Of a DNA stretch of 53,457 nt, positions 32,717-41,008 are shown one piece after another. This stretch comes from an uncultured Sphingomonadaceae bacterium. GTDB taxonomy: Bacteria > Pseudomonadota > Alphaproteobacteria > Sphingomonadales > Sphingomonadaceae. The notes under the pieces are model-generated. The model worked only from the letters and a program-made list of their open reading frames with translations, was not told where the DNA came from and made no database searches. A program made the translations under genes and the position numbers. The DNA lies in contig CAMLGC010000015.1 in assembly GCA_946479505.1 (NCBI GenBank), positions 1 to 53,457 of the forward strand. Direction: 5' to 3'. Every line of letters starts with the position of its first letter. Within the stretch, counting starts at the first letter, position 1.

Positions 32717-34362
32717 TGCATCCCCCTCGCCGCTTCGGCGATGTCGAGCGTGTCGAGCAACTGCCCCGTCCGCGCGAGCAGCACATAGCGCGCGGTATCG
32801 AGCTGAGTCACGGCGACGATATACTGGCCGGCGACCTGGAAATAGTTGTTCTCCGACTGGAGCAGGTCGAACAAGGTGCCGCGCGATACGCGGAAGCGTT
32901 CGGCGAGAACGTCGCGCGACCGGCGGCTGGAAATATAGTTCGTCTCCAGCGCGGCGACCTCGTCCTCGAGCGCCTCGACATCGGACCAGGCGATCGCGGC
33001 ATCGCGTACCGCCTTCTCGCGCGTGCCGTCATACTGCGCCTGGGCACCGCGCGCGCGCGCCGCGGCCTGATCGGCGCGCTGTTCACCGCCGCCGCCGAAC
33101 CGCATCGTCAGCGCGACATTGGCGCGAATGTCGTAATCGCGCTCGGTCTCGATCAGGCCATAGCGGCCGGCGTTGATCCCGCCGGTGACCCTGGGAAGCA
33201 CGTCGGCGCGCGCCGCCTTGGCGTCGTAGCGCGAGGCATTGGCGAGCTGCTTCTGCGCGAGCACCGAGGGAATCTTGGCGGCCTGGAGCTTGGCTGCGTC
33301 GAGCGTCAATTCGGGCGCATCGAGGATCGGCGCGCGGCCCAGCGCCTCGGGCGCGGGATGGCCGGTCAGTTGCTCGAAGCGCGCGCGCGCATTGGCCAGC
33401 GAACGGCGATAATCCGCCAGCCGGCTGTTCGCCGAGGCGATATAGCTTTCGACCTGCGCGGCGTCGCCGGGGGCGGACGCGCCCTGCCGGATCCGCTCCT
33501 CGATCTGCTCCCTGAGCGACGCCTGCGCGGCGACGAACCCCTCACCCAACTGGACCAGCGCACCATAGCCGAACACGTCATACCACGCGCTGATCGCCTG
33601 GATCGCGACCTGCGCGGCCGAATCGTCGATGTTGTGCGTGGCGGCGTCGAGCCGGCGGTGCGCGGCCTTGATGCGGTCCTTGGTGGCGCCGAAATCCCAC
33701 AGCGACTGCTGGATGTTGAGCTGCGCGTCGGTGCGATGGCGCGGCCGCGAGCGCTCGATCACATTGTTCGGGTCGTTGGAGAAGGCGCGCGAGAGCGTCT
33801 GGAAATTGGTGATCGAGAGATCGACAACGGGGAGCTGCCCCCAGCGCGCCTCGGCACGTGCGGCGCGCGCCTGATCCTGCTGCGCCAGCGCGGCGTCGAG
33901 ATCGGGGTTGCGCCGCACCGCGTCGGCGATCGCCGACTGGAAGAAATCGGCCGCGACCGACGAGCGCGCGAGCCGCAGGATCGGATCCTCCGCCGGATCG
34001 ATCGCAAGCGGTTCCGCGGTAGGCTCGGGCAGCGCCTGCGGCACTTCGGCCGGGGTGCCCTGCGCCGGCGCGGGCAACGTGTTCCGGATCGTCAGCGAGC
34101 TGGGTGTGCTGTCCATCGCACTCGGTGAAGGCGGCGGCGTCGTCTCGATCGTGGTCGGGGCGGGCTGGACGACCGGCGGCAGGCCCTGGCTGAGCGGGCT
34201 CGGCGCAACCGATCCCTGCGGCGGTATCGTCTGGACCACCGGCGGCGCGCTCTGCACGACCGGCGGCGGGCCGGACGGCGTCGTCTGACCCTCGGCAGCA
34301 CTCAGCGGGAAAGTGGTTCCGGCCATCGCAGCGGCGCCGACCAGCAGCGCCGGCACGCGCAT
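32713..34362 (-). CDS. TolC-family outer-membrane channel with Pro-rich N-terminal extension (set B)
   Basis: About 549 aa from ATG 34362, which begins a convincing signal peptide (MRVPALLVGAAAMAGTTFPL, cut near SAAEG). GTG 34386 would add eight residues; farther starts up to 34617 encode a charged non-signal stretch and are rejected. Roughly 100 residues after the signal are Pro/Thr/Ser-rich (PPVVQSAPPVVQTIPP), which is unusual for TolC proteins. Then come two OEP repeats with ARAARAEARWGQLPVVDLSI, LNIQQSLWDFGATKDRI and a C-terminal helical hairpin. It heads the eight-gene secretion unit; the divergent promoter region to nadE is 260 bp. Confidence 0.85.
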   Translation of the reverse strand: MRVPALLVGAAAMAGTTFPLSAAEGQTTPSGPPPVVQSAPPVVQTIPPQGSVAPSPLSQGLPPVVQPAPTTIETTPPPSPSAMDSTPSSLTIRNTLPAPAQGTPAEVPQALPEPTAEPLAIDPAEDPILRLARSSVAADFFQSAIADAVRRNPDLDAALAQQDQARAARAEARWGQLPVVDLSITNFQTLSRAFSNDPNNVIERSRPRHRTDAQLNIQQSLWDFGATKDRIKAAHRRLDAATHNIDDSAAQVAIQAISAWYDVFGYGALVQLGEGFVAAQASLREQIEERIRQGASAPGDAAQVESYIASANSRLADYRRSLANARARFEQLTGHPAPEALGRAPILDAPELTLDAAKLQAAKIPSVLAQKQLANASRYDAKAARADVLPRVTGGINAGRYGLIETERDYDIRANVALTMRFGGGGEQRADQAAARARGAQAQYDGTREKAVRDAAIAWSDVEALEDEVAALETNYISSRRSRDVLAERFRVSRGTLFDLLQSENNYFQVAGQYIVAVTQLDTARYVLLARTGQLLDTLDIAEAARGMQ

Positions 34363-34622
34363 CTTCTGCCGGCAATTCAAGCGCACACGCAAACTCAGGA
34401 TTCCCCAGCGTTCCGGGGACCGCCCTCTACAGCCTGCACGCGCCGACGCAACGTGAATCTTCTGGTAGCGATCGCATAAGCGCCTGAAGGCCGCGGGCAA
34501 AATGCCTGCGACCTGCGCCGAGCGATCATGCGCGGCGGGCTCGAAAACGTGCCTCAATTCCATCGGTTCCGTCTCACTCGCGGATAGCGCAGGCCGGGAA
34601 AGGTCGTTACGGTGCATGCCCG

Positions 34623-36680
34623 ATGGCCGAGCACCGCACGCACCGTTTCTTTTCCATCCACGCGCACGAGATGGTCCGAGTCGGCGCCTGCACGCCGCGC
34701 GCGACCGCCGGCGATCCCGCCGCCAATGCCGAGGCGACCATCGCGCTTGCCCAAGCCGGGCACGACGCGCATGCCGACCTGCTCGTCTTTCCCGAGCTCA
34801 ATGTCAGCTCGTATGCGATCGACGACCTGCATCTCCAGGCCGGGCTCCAGCATGCGACGCAGCAGGCGCTCGCCCGCATCGTCGAGGCAAGCCGGGAGCT
34901 CAGCCCGGTGCTGCTCGTCGGCGCCGCGCTGCCGAGGAACGGGCGGCTCTACAATTGCGCGGTCGCGATTTCGCGCGGGCGGGTGCTCGGCGTGGTACCC
35001 AAGAGCGTGCTCCCCAATTACCGCGAATATTACGAGAAGCGCTGGTTCGCGCCCGGCGCGGGGCTCACCGGCCTTTCGATCGAGGTGGCGGGGCAGGAAG
35101 CGCCCTTCGGCACCGACCTGATCTTCGCGGCGACCGACCTGCCGCACTTCGTCTTCCATGCGGAGATCTGCGAGGATTACTGGTCGGCGATCCCGCCCTC
35201 CACCTATGGCGCGCTCGCGGGCGCCGTGATCTGCTGCAATCTCTCCGCCTCCAACATCGTCATCGGCAAGGCGCGCGAGCGAGAGACGCTGGCGGCGGCG
35301 CATTCGGTGCGGACGCTGAGCGCCTACGTCTATTCGGCGTCGGGGCCGGGCGAGAGCACGACCGACCTCGCCTGGGACGGCCAGGGGCTGATCCATGAGT
35401 TGGGCGACCTGCTCGCGCAATCGGACCGCTTCGGGCACGAGCCGGAGATCCTGATTGCGGATGTCGATTGCGGCCGCCTGCTGCTCGAACGCGAGCGCAC
35501 CGGCACCTTCAACGATAGCGCCGCGCTTGCCGGCCACCCCGAGACGCGCTTTCGCCGCATCGGCTTCGAGCATGGGGCGGAGTGCGTCGATGTCGGCCTC
35601 ACCCGCACGATCCGACGCTTCCCATTCGTCCCCAACACGCCCGAAAAGCTCGACGCCGATTGCTACGAGGCGTTCAATATCCAGGTCGAGGGGCTGCTCA
35701 AGAGGATCGCGGCGACGGGGGTCGCGCATCTGGTGATCGGCATTTCGGGCGGGCTCGATTCGAGCCACGCGCTGATCGTCGCGGCCAAGGCGATGGACCG
35801 GCTCGGCCTGTCGCGCAGCCACATCCTCGGCTACACGATGCCGGGCTTCGCAACCGGTGCCAAGAGCAAGGACTATGCGTGGCGGTTGATGAAGGCGCTC
35901 GGCGTGACGGCCGAGGAGATCGACATCCGCCCCGCCGCCAGGCAGATGCTCGCCGACATGGACCACCCCTTCGCGCGGGGCGAGAAGGTGTACGACACCA
36001 CCTTCGAGAACGTCCAGGCGGGGCTCAGGACCGATTACCTGTTCCGCCTTGCCAACCGGCATAACGGCCTCGTCGTGGGCACTGGCGATCTGTCCGAGCT
36101 CGCGCTCGGCTGGTGTACCTACGGCGTCGGCGACCAGATGAGCCATTACGGCGTCAATGCCGGCGTGCCCAAGACGCTGATCCAGTTCCTGATCCGCTGG
36201 GCGGTCAAGACCCACCAGTTCGACGCCGAGACCGACGCGGTGCTCACCGACATCCTCGGCGCCGAGATCAGCCCCGAGCTCGTCCCCGCGACCGACGACG
36301 GCGAGGTGCAATCGACCGAGAGCCTGATCGGCCCCTACGAGCTGCACGATTTCTTTCTTCATTATATCGTCCGCTACGGCCTCGCGCCGTCGAAGGTCGC
36401 GTTCCTCGCCTGGCACGCGTGGCGCGACGTCGAGGCCGGGCGCTGGCCGATCGACTTTCCCGAGGCTGGCCGGCGCGAATACGATCTGGACGCGATCCGG
36501 CACTGGCTGGAGGTGTTCCTGAAGCGCTTTTTCGGATTCAGCCAGTTCAAGCGCTCGGCGCTTCCCAACGGCCCCAAGGTTTCGGGCGGCGGCGCGCTGT
36601 CCCCACGTGGCGACTGGCGCGCGCCTTCGGATGGAGTCGCCACGCCCTGGCTCGACGAACTCAAGGAGAATTTGCCCTGA
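34623..36680 (+). CDS. nadE: Glutamine-dependent NAD+ synthetase
   Basis: 685-aa two-domain enzyme making NAD from deamido-NAD, ATP and glutamine. The N-terminal nitrilase-type glutaminase has the Glu-Lys-Cys triad at E58 (VFPELNVSSY), K127 (VPKSVLPNYREYYEKRW) and C183 (AEICEDYW). The C-terminal synthetase has the ATP-pyrophosphatase loop SGGLDSS (375-381), then GTGDLSELALGWCTYG and KTLIQFLIRW. Length matches the long bacterial/mycobacterial-type NadE. ATG 34623 gives the usual short leader before the nitrilase fold. The stop overlaps the acylase start (TGATG), so they are co-transcribed. Confidence 0.95.
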   Translation: MAEHRTHRFFSIHAHEMVRVGACTPRATAGDPAANAEATIALAQAGHDAHADLLVFPELNVSSYAIDDLHLQAGLQHATQQALARIVEASRELSPVLLVGAALPRNGRLYNCAVAISRGRVLGVVPKSVLPNYREYYEKRWFAPGAGLTGLSIEVAGQEAPFGTDLIFAATDLPHFVFHAEICEDYWSAIPPSTYGALAGAVICCNLSASNIVIGKARERETLAAAHSVRTLSAYVYSASGPGESTTDLAWDGQGLIHELGDLLAQSDRFGHEPEILIADVDCGRLLLERERTGTFNDSAALAGHPETRFRRIGFEHGAECVDVGLTRTIRRFPFVPNTPEKLDADCYEAFNIQVEGLLKRIAATGVAHLVIGISGGLDSSHALIVAAKAMDRLGLSRSHILGYTMPGFATGAKSKDYAWRLMKALGVTAEEIDIRPAARQMLADMDHPFARGEKVYDTTFENVQAGLRTDYLFRLANRHNGLVVGTGDLSELALGWCTYGVGDQMSHYGVNAGVPKTLIQFLIRWAVKTHQFDAETDAVLTDILGAEISPELVPATDDGEVQSTESLIGPYELHDFFLHYIVRYGLAPSKVAFLAWHAWRDVEAGRWPIDFPEAGRREYDLDAIRHWLEVFLKRFFGFSQFKRSALPNGPKVSGGGALSPRGDWRAPSDGVATPWLDELKENLP

Positions 36681-38854
36681 TGCGCATGCCCCTGCTCGCC
36701 CTCGCCTTCGCCGGATCGCTCGTCGCCGCGCCAACGTTCGCCGCCGATCCGGACCTTGCGCGCTTGCAGGCCGAAGCGGCGCGCGTGCAGATCGTCCGCG
36801 ACGATTGGGGGATCGCACACGTCCACGGGCATAGCGATGCGGATGCGGTGTTCGGCGCGATCTACGCGCAGGCCGAGGACGACTTCAATCGCGTCGAGAC
36901 CAACTACATCACCGCGCTCGGCCGCACCGCGGAGGGCGAGGGCGTTTCCGCGATCTGGCAGGATCTGCGCCAGCGGCTCTATATCGATCCGGTCGATCTC
37001 CAGGCCAAATACGCCGCGAGCCCGGCGTGGCTCAAGGAGCTGATGGACGCCTGGGCCGACGGGCTCAATTACTATCTCGCGACGCATCCGGAGGTGAAAC
37101 CGAAGGTCTTCACCCATTTCGAGCCGTGGATGGCGCTGAGCTTTTCCGAAGGCAGCATCGGCGGCGATATCGAGCGCATCTCGCTCAGCCGCCTGCGCGC
37201 TTTCTACGAAGGCCAGCCGGTGCCGCTCGCGGCGAATGAGGGCCCCAGCGTCTTCCGCGAGCCTTCCGGCTCGAACGGCATCGCGATCGCGCCGAAGAAC
37301 ACGAAGGACGGCCACGCGCTGCTGCTCATCAATCCGCATACGTCGTTCTTCTTCCGCTCCGAGCTTCAGATGTCGAGCGACGAGGGGCTCGATGCCTATG
37401 GCGCGTCGACCTGGGGGCAGTTCTTCATCTACCAGGGCTTCAACCCGCACCTCGGCTGGATGCACACGTCGAGCGGGGTCGATGTGGTCGACGAATTCGC
37501 GGAGACGATCGTCAAGAAGGATGGCAAGATCCTCTACGAATATGGCGACGAGCTGCGCCCCGTCACCACCTCGCAGGTCACCCTCGCCTACCGCACGGCC
37601 GATGGCAGCCTCGATCATCGGACCTTCACCGTTTATCGCACGCACCACGGACCCGTCGTGCGCGAGGCGGGCGGCAAGTGGATCACGACAGCGCTGATGA
37701 ACACGCCCGTGCCTGCGCTCGAGCAATCGTTCCTGCGCACCAAGGCAGACGATTTCGCGAGCTACATGAAGGTGATGCAGCTCAAGGCCAATTCGTCGAA
37801 CAACACGATCTACGCCGACGACAAGGGGACGATCGCCTATCTCCACCCGCAGTTCGTGCCGCTGCGCGACGACCGCTTCGATTACACGCACCCCGTCGAC
37901 GGCAGCAATCCGGCGACCGACTGGAAGGGCCTCACCCCGCTCGACAAGCTGCCGCAGGTCGTCAATCCGGGGATCGGCTGGGTGAAGAACAGCAACGACT
38001 GGCCGTGGACAGCGGCGGGGCCCGACAGCCCGGTCGCAAAGGACTTTCCTCGATACATGGACCAATGGGGCGAGAACCCGCGCGGCCCGCACGGGGCGAT
38101 GGTGCTGAAGGACCGGCACGATTTCACGCTCGACAAGCTCCAGATCGCGGCGTTCGATTCGTACCTGCCCGCCTTCGCGAGACTGATCCCGCCATTGGTC
38201 GCCGATTTCGATGCGATGCCCGCAAGCAACCCGCTCAAGGCCGAGACCGCCGCGCAGATCGCGCTGCTGCGCGACTGGAACTTCCGGTGGGGCGCGGACT
38301 CGGCGCCGACCTCGCTCGCGGTCTTTTGGGCGGAAGACCTGTGGGAAACCGCCGCCCCGGCCGCCGCCGACGCGGGCACCAGCGTCTATGACGCGATGGC
38401 TGCGGCGACGCCGGCGCAGAAACTCGATTCGCTCGCCGACGCAACCGGGCGACTGACGCGCGACTTCGGAAGCTGGCGCGTGCCGTGGGGCAAGATCAAC
38501 CGCTTCCAGCGGCTCGACGATTCGATCGACCCGCATTTCGACGACGCCAAGCCGAGCATCCCCGTGCCCTTCGTCTCGTCGCGCTGGGGCAGCCTCGCCT
38601 CGTTCGGTGCGCGCAGCTATCCCAACACGAACAAATATTACGGGACGAGCGGCAACAGCTTTGTCGCGGTGGTCGAGTTCGGCGACCAGGTCCACGCCCG
38701 CGCGATCACCGCGGGCGGCGAAAGCGGCGACCCCGCCTCACCGCATTTCAACGACGAAGCGACGCGCTACGCCTCGGGCAATCTGCGCACGGTCTATTTC
38801 ACGCCCGACCAACTGAAAGGCCATACCGAGCGGCGTTACCACCCCGGGGAATGA
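36680..38854 (+). CDS. Penicillin acylase family protein (Ntn hydrolase, possible acyl-homoserine lactone acylase)
   Basis: 724 aa with signal peptide 1-22 (MPLLALAFAGSLVAAPTFAA). The precursor is expected to self-cleave before Ser198 in EPSGSNGIAIAP, freeing the N-terminal Ser nucleophile of the beta chain; NPHTSFFFRSELQM and YRTHHGPVV are beta-chain family motifs, and the C-terminus RRYHPGE is conserved in this group. These periplasmic enzymes cleave amide-linked acyl groups from beta-lactams, N-acyl-homoserine lactones or acyl amino acids. AAGGAGAA lies before the ATG. The alternative to quorum quenching is peptide or lipopeptide maturation; the substrate is not readable. Confidence 0.88.
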   Translation: MRMPLLALAFAGSLVAAPTFAADPDLARLQAEAARVQIVRDDWGIAHVHGHSDADAVFGAIYAQAEDDFNRVETNYITALGRTAEGEGVSAIWQDLRQRLYIDPVDLQAKYAASPAWLKELMDAWADGLNYYLATHPEVKPKVFTHFEPWMALSFSEGSIGGDIERISLSRLRAFYEGQPVPLAANEGPSVFREPSGSNGIAIAPKNTKDGHALLLINPHTSFFFRSELQMSSDEGLDAYGASTWGQFFIYQGFNPHLGWMHTSSGVDVVDEFAETIVKKDGKILYEYGDELRPVTTSQVTLAYRTADGSLDHRTFTVYRTHHGPVVREAGGKWITTALMNTPVPALEQSFLRTKADDFASYMKVMQLKANSSNNTIYADDKGTIAYLHPQFVPLRDDRFDYTHPVDGSNPATDWKGLTPLDKLPQVVNPGIGWVKNSNDWPWTAAGPDSPVAKDFPRYMDQWGENPRGPHGAMVLKDRHDFTLDKLQIAAFDSYLPAFARLIPPLVADFDAMPASNPLKAETAAQIALLRDWNFRWGADSAPTSLAVFWAEDLWETAAPAAADAGTSVYDAMAAATPAQKLDSLADATGRLTRDFGSWRVPWGKINRFQRLDDSIDPHFDDAKPSIPVPFVSSRWGSLASFGARSYPNTNKYYGTSGNSFVAVVEFGDQVHARAITAGGESGDPASPHFNDEATRYASGNLRTVYFTPDQLKGHTERRYHPGE

Positions 38855-38862
38855 TCCGGAAC

Positions 38863-38899
38863 GCAGCGAAAGCAGCGCTACGTCCCCCCTGACTTTCCC
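38863..38899 (-). repeat. Intergenic repeat copy 2, supplying the stop codon of the terminase-like gene
   Basis: Near-identical to 6951-6988 (about four differences in 37 bp). It starts 9 bp after the acylase stop and overlaps the 3' end of the minus-strand gene: its sequence encodes the last residues GKSGGT and the TAG at 38878-38880. Confidence 0.7.
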
Positions 38900-39621
38900 T
38901 CCGCCTGATCGCGGGCGCACGCGGCGGCCCAGCGATCGAGATCGGCATCGATCGCGGCAGCTTCGCGCGCTTTCCTCTGGGCGACGCGGCGATCCTCGCG
39001 TTGCTCGGCGATCTCGCGCTCTTCCTCGGGCGAGATTTTATGCTCGAACTGTAGCGGCAAAGGCTTGCCTGGCGGCGCCCCGATCTCGTTCAGACAGGCA
39101 TCGTCGGTGAGGCGATTGATCGCCAGCGAGAGCGACAATGCCAGGCCGTCGGGATGCCGCTCATAGGTGTGATCGTCGCGCCAGGCGCCATAGCGAACCG
39201 GATCGCGATGCCGGAGGAGCCACATGGCGAGACGCTCGTCATAGTAGCGCCGCTCCCCGACCACCTCCCCTTTGTAGAAGACCGGCCGCGCGACGCCGTG
39301 AATCGCGCGCGAGAACACCGCGTCGCTAAGCCGCATAATCGCGTAATCGAGCGCGAAATCCCACGCGTAGCGGAACGACTGCGCGTCGGCGCGCGCGCGC
39401 AAGCGATAGGCGGACGAGCTCGCCACGCCGACCGACCGGCACGCATCCTCGACGCACCCCGAGGCGGCGAGCGCCTCGATGAAGTCGATCTGCTTGTCGG
39501 GAGTCCAGCCGTCATGCCTCGGACGCACAGGCACGGGATCGAAGGCGGGCATCTCGAACGGCGTATCGCGAGTACGGCGCGGCTTTCGCGCGGGCGGAAC
39601 GGGTTTGCTGTCCTGGGTCAT
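38878..39621 (-). CDS. Terminase-small-subunit-like helix-turn-helix protein
   Basis: 247 aa. Residues about 36-80 form an HTH-like segment (GWTPDKQIDFIEALAASGCV then SVGVASSSAYRLRARA), the pattern of phage terminase small subunits and of DNA-binding proteins widespread in sphingomonads. The middle (YDERLAMWLLRHRDPVRYGA) is typical of that family; the tail is a charged helix (KISPEEEREIAEQREDRRVA) ending GKSGGT inside a repeat. There are no phage genes around, so it is probably a chromosomal regulator or a remnant of a mobile cassette. No clear SD before ATG 39621, but an inverted repeat TAGGA/TCCTA lies 30-51 bp upstream (39651-39672). Confidence 0.65.
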   Translation of the reverse strand: MTQDSKPVPPARKPRRTRDTPFEMPAFDPVPVRPRHDGWTPDKQIDFIEALAASGCVEDACRSVGVASSSAYRLRARADAQSFRYAWDFALDYAIMRLSDAVFSRAIHGVARPVFYKGEVVGERRYYDERLAMWLLRHRDPVRYGAWRDDHTYERHPDGLALSLSLAINRLTDDACLNEIGAPPGKPLPLQFEHKISPEEEREIAEQREDRRVAQRKAREAAAIDADLDRWAAACARDQAEGKSGGT

Positions 39622-39650
39622 CCGACAGCTTGAACCAGAAAAGCCGCGTG

Positions 39651-39672
39651 TAGGACAGGTAAAAATATCCTA
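39651..39672. promoter_or_regulatory. Inverted repeat TAGGA-N12-TCCTA before the terminase-like gene
   Basis: TAGGA at 39651-39655 and TCCTA at 39668-39672 flank an A-rich centre (CAGGTAAAAATA), 30 bp upstream of the gene. The containing 10-mer TGTAGGACAG also occurs at 7095-7104, near repeat copy 1. It could be an operator or part of the element; weak evidence. Confidence 0.35.
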
Positions 39673-39857
39673 TATGGTTTTCCGAGCACCGTCAAAGCGA
39701 CGGGTGGATCGATGCCGAAGAGATGATCTCGAACGGTTGCCCACCTGTCTCTCGATATCCGGTCGGCTGGGTTCGGAGAGCTTCCCCCTTTAGACAAGCT
39801 CGCCGTGATCGGTAGAATGGCCGCATCGTCCCGATCGACACGAGGAGTCCGCAACGA

Positions 39858-40964
39858 ATGAACGATGCGTCGCGCCAGGCCCTTCCCCGCTTATGCGCGT
39901 GCGGCGCATTCCTGATCGCTCTCCTGTTCGCCACGCCCGTATGTGCGCAAGGTGTCGCCGCCGCCGATAATGGCACGCTCGTCGTCGCCACGCACGAGGC
40001 GCCGCCGTTCGCGATCCGGGGACCGGACGGCGAATGGTCCGGGCTCGCGATCGACCTGTGGCGTGGGATCGGTCGCGATCTGGGGGTGCCGTCGCGGTTC
40101 GAGGAGACCGACCTGGCGGGGATGGTGAACGGCGTCGCCTCTGGCCGATACGATGCCAGCGTGGGGGCGCTCACGGTGACGCCACGGCGCGAGCGGGCGA
40201 TCGATTTCACGCATCCCTACTACACGACCGGGTTCGGCATCGTGACCGGCAAGGCGCCGCCGGGATGGCTGGTGCTTTTCCGCAACTTCTTCACCTGGAG
40301 CTTCCTGTCGGCGGTGCTGCTGCTCGGCGGGGTGCTGCTCGCCATCGGAGCGGTGTTCTGGGCGGTCGAGCGGCGGGCCAATGCCGATCAGTTCGCGCCG
40401 GGATGGCGCGGGATCGGATCGGGGTTCTGGTTTTCGGCGGTGACGATGACGACGGTGGGCTATGGCGACAAGGCGCCGCGCACCACGGCCGGGCGGGCGA
40501 TCGCGGTGGTGTGGATGTTCGCGGCCGTCATCATCATCTCGACCTTCACCGGACTGATCGCCTCGTCGCTGACCGAAAGCCGGATCGGCGGGGCGATCCG
40601 GGGGCAGGACGACTTGGCCGGCGCCGCGGTGGGATCGATCGCGGGCTCCTCGAGCGAGGACTGGCTGGACGAGAACGACATCGGCTTCCGCAGGTATCCA
40701 AGCGTGGCGGCAGGGCTCGACGCGGTGGCGGCGGGCGAGATTCAGGCGTTCGTCTATGATCGGCCGATCCTGCGCTATCTCGTCAATCGGCGCGACGACG
40801 GCGATCTGCGGCTTCTCCCCGGCACCTTCGGACGACAGGATTACGCCTTCGCGCTGCCGCAGGGGAGCACCCGGCGCGAGGGCGTCAACCGGGCGCTGCT
40901 GCGCCGGATCGACGCACCCGAATGGGGAGAGACGGTACGCCGCGTGCTCGGTCGCGACGGCTGA
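39858..40964 (+). CDS. GluR0-like ligand-gated potassium channel (periplasmic-binding domain plus pore)
   Basis: 368 aa with signal peptide 1-31. The extracytoplasmic ligand domain is split as in ionotropic glutamate receptors: S1 about 38-130 (THEAPPFAIRGPDGEWSGLA, VGALTVTPRRERAIDFTHPY) and S2 about 245-360 (GSIAGSSSEDWL, AFVYDRPILRYLV). Between them lie TM1 (about 146-170), a re-entrant pore with the K-selectivity signature TVGYGDK (199-205) and TM2 (about 212-236). It would open a K+ conductance when an amino acid or similar solute binds. GAGGAG precedes ATG 39858. Genuine ligand unknown. Confidence 0.85.
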   Translation: MNDASRQALPRLCACGAFLIALLFATPVCAQGVAAADNGTLVVATHEAPPFAIRGPDGEWSGLAIDLWRGIGRDLGVPSRFEETDLAGMVNGVASGRYDASVGALTVTPRRERAIDFTHPYYTTGFGIVTGKAPPGWLVLFRNFFTWSFLSAVLLLGGVLLAIGAVFWAVERRANADQFAPGWRGIGSGFWFSAVTMTTVGYGDKAPRTTAGRAIAVVWMFAAVIIISTFTGLIASSLTESRIGGAIRGQDDLAGAAVGSIAGSSSEDWLDENDIGFRRYPSVAAGLDAVAAGEIQAFVYDRPILRYLVNRRDDGDLRLLPGTFGRQDYAFALPQGSTRREGVNRALLRRIDAPEWGETVRRVLGRDG

Positions 40965-40976
40965 CGGGGCGCTTGC

Positions 40977-40988
40977 GTTAGCGCTATC
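40977..40988. promoter_or_regulatory. LacI-type operator candidate before the halogenase
   Basis: GTTAGCGCTATC with perfect core TAGCGCTA, flanked by CG on both sides (CGTTAGCGCTATCG, one mismatch in 14). It ends 20 bp before ATG 41009, close to the spacing at the MFS gene, which suggests shared control. Confidence 0.45.
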
Positions 40989-41008
40989 GAGCGGCGACAC
41001 TGCCCGCG

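Noticed and set aside
38878..39621. Prophage remnant suggested by the terminase-like protein
   Set aside because: No capsid, portal, integrase, lysis or attachment sequences nearby, and ordinary metabolic genes flank it.
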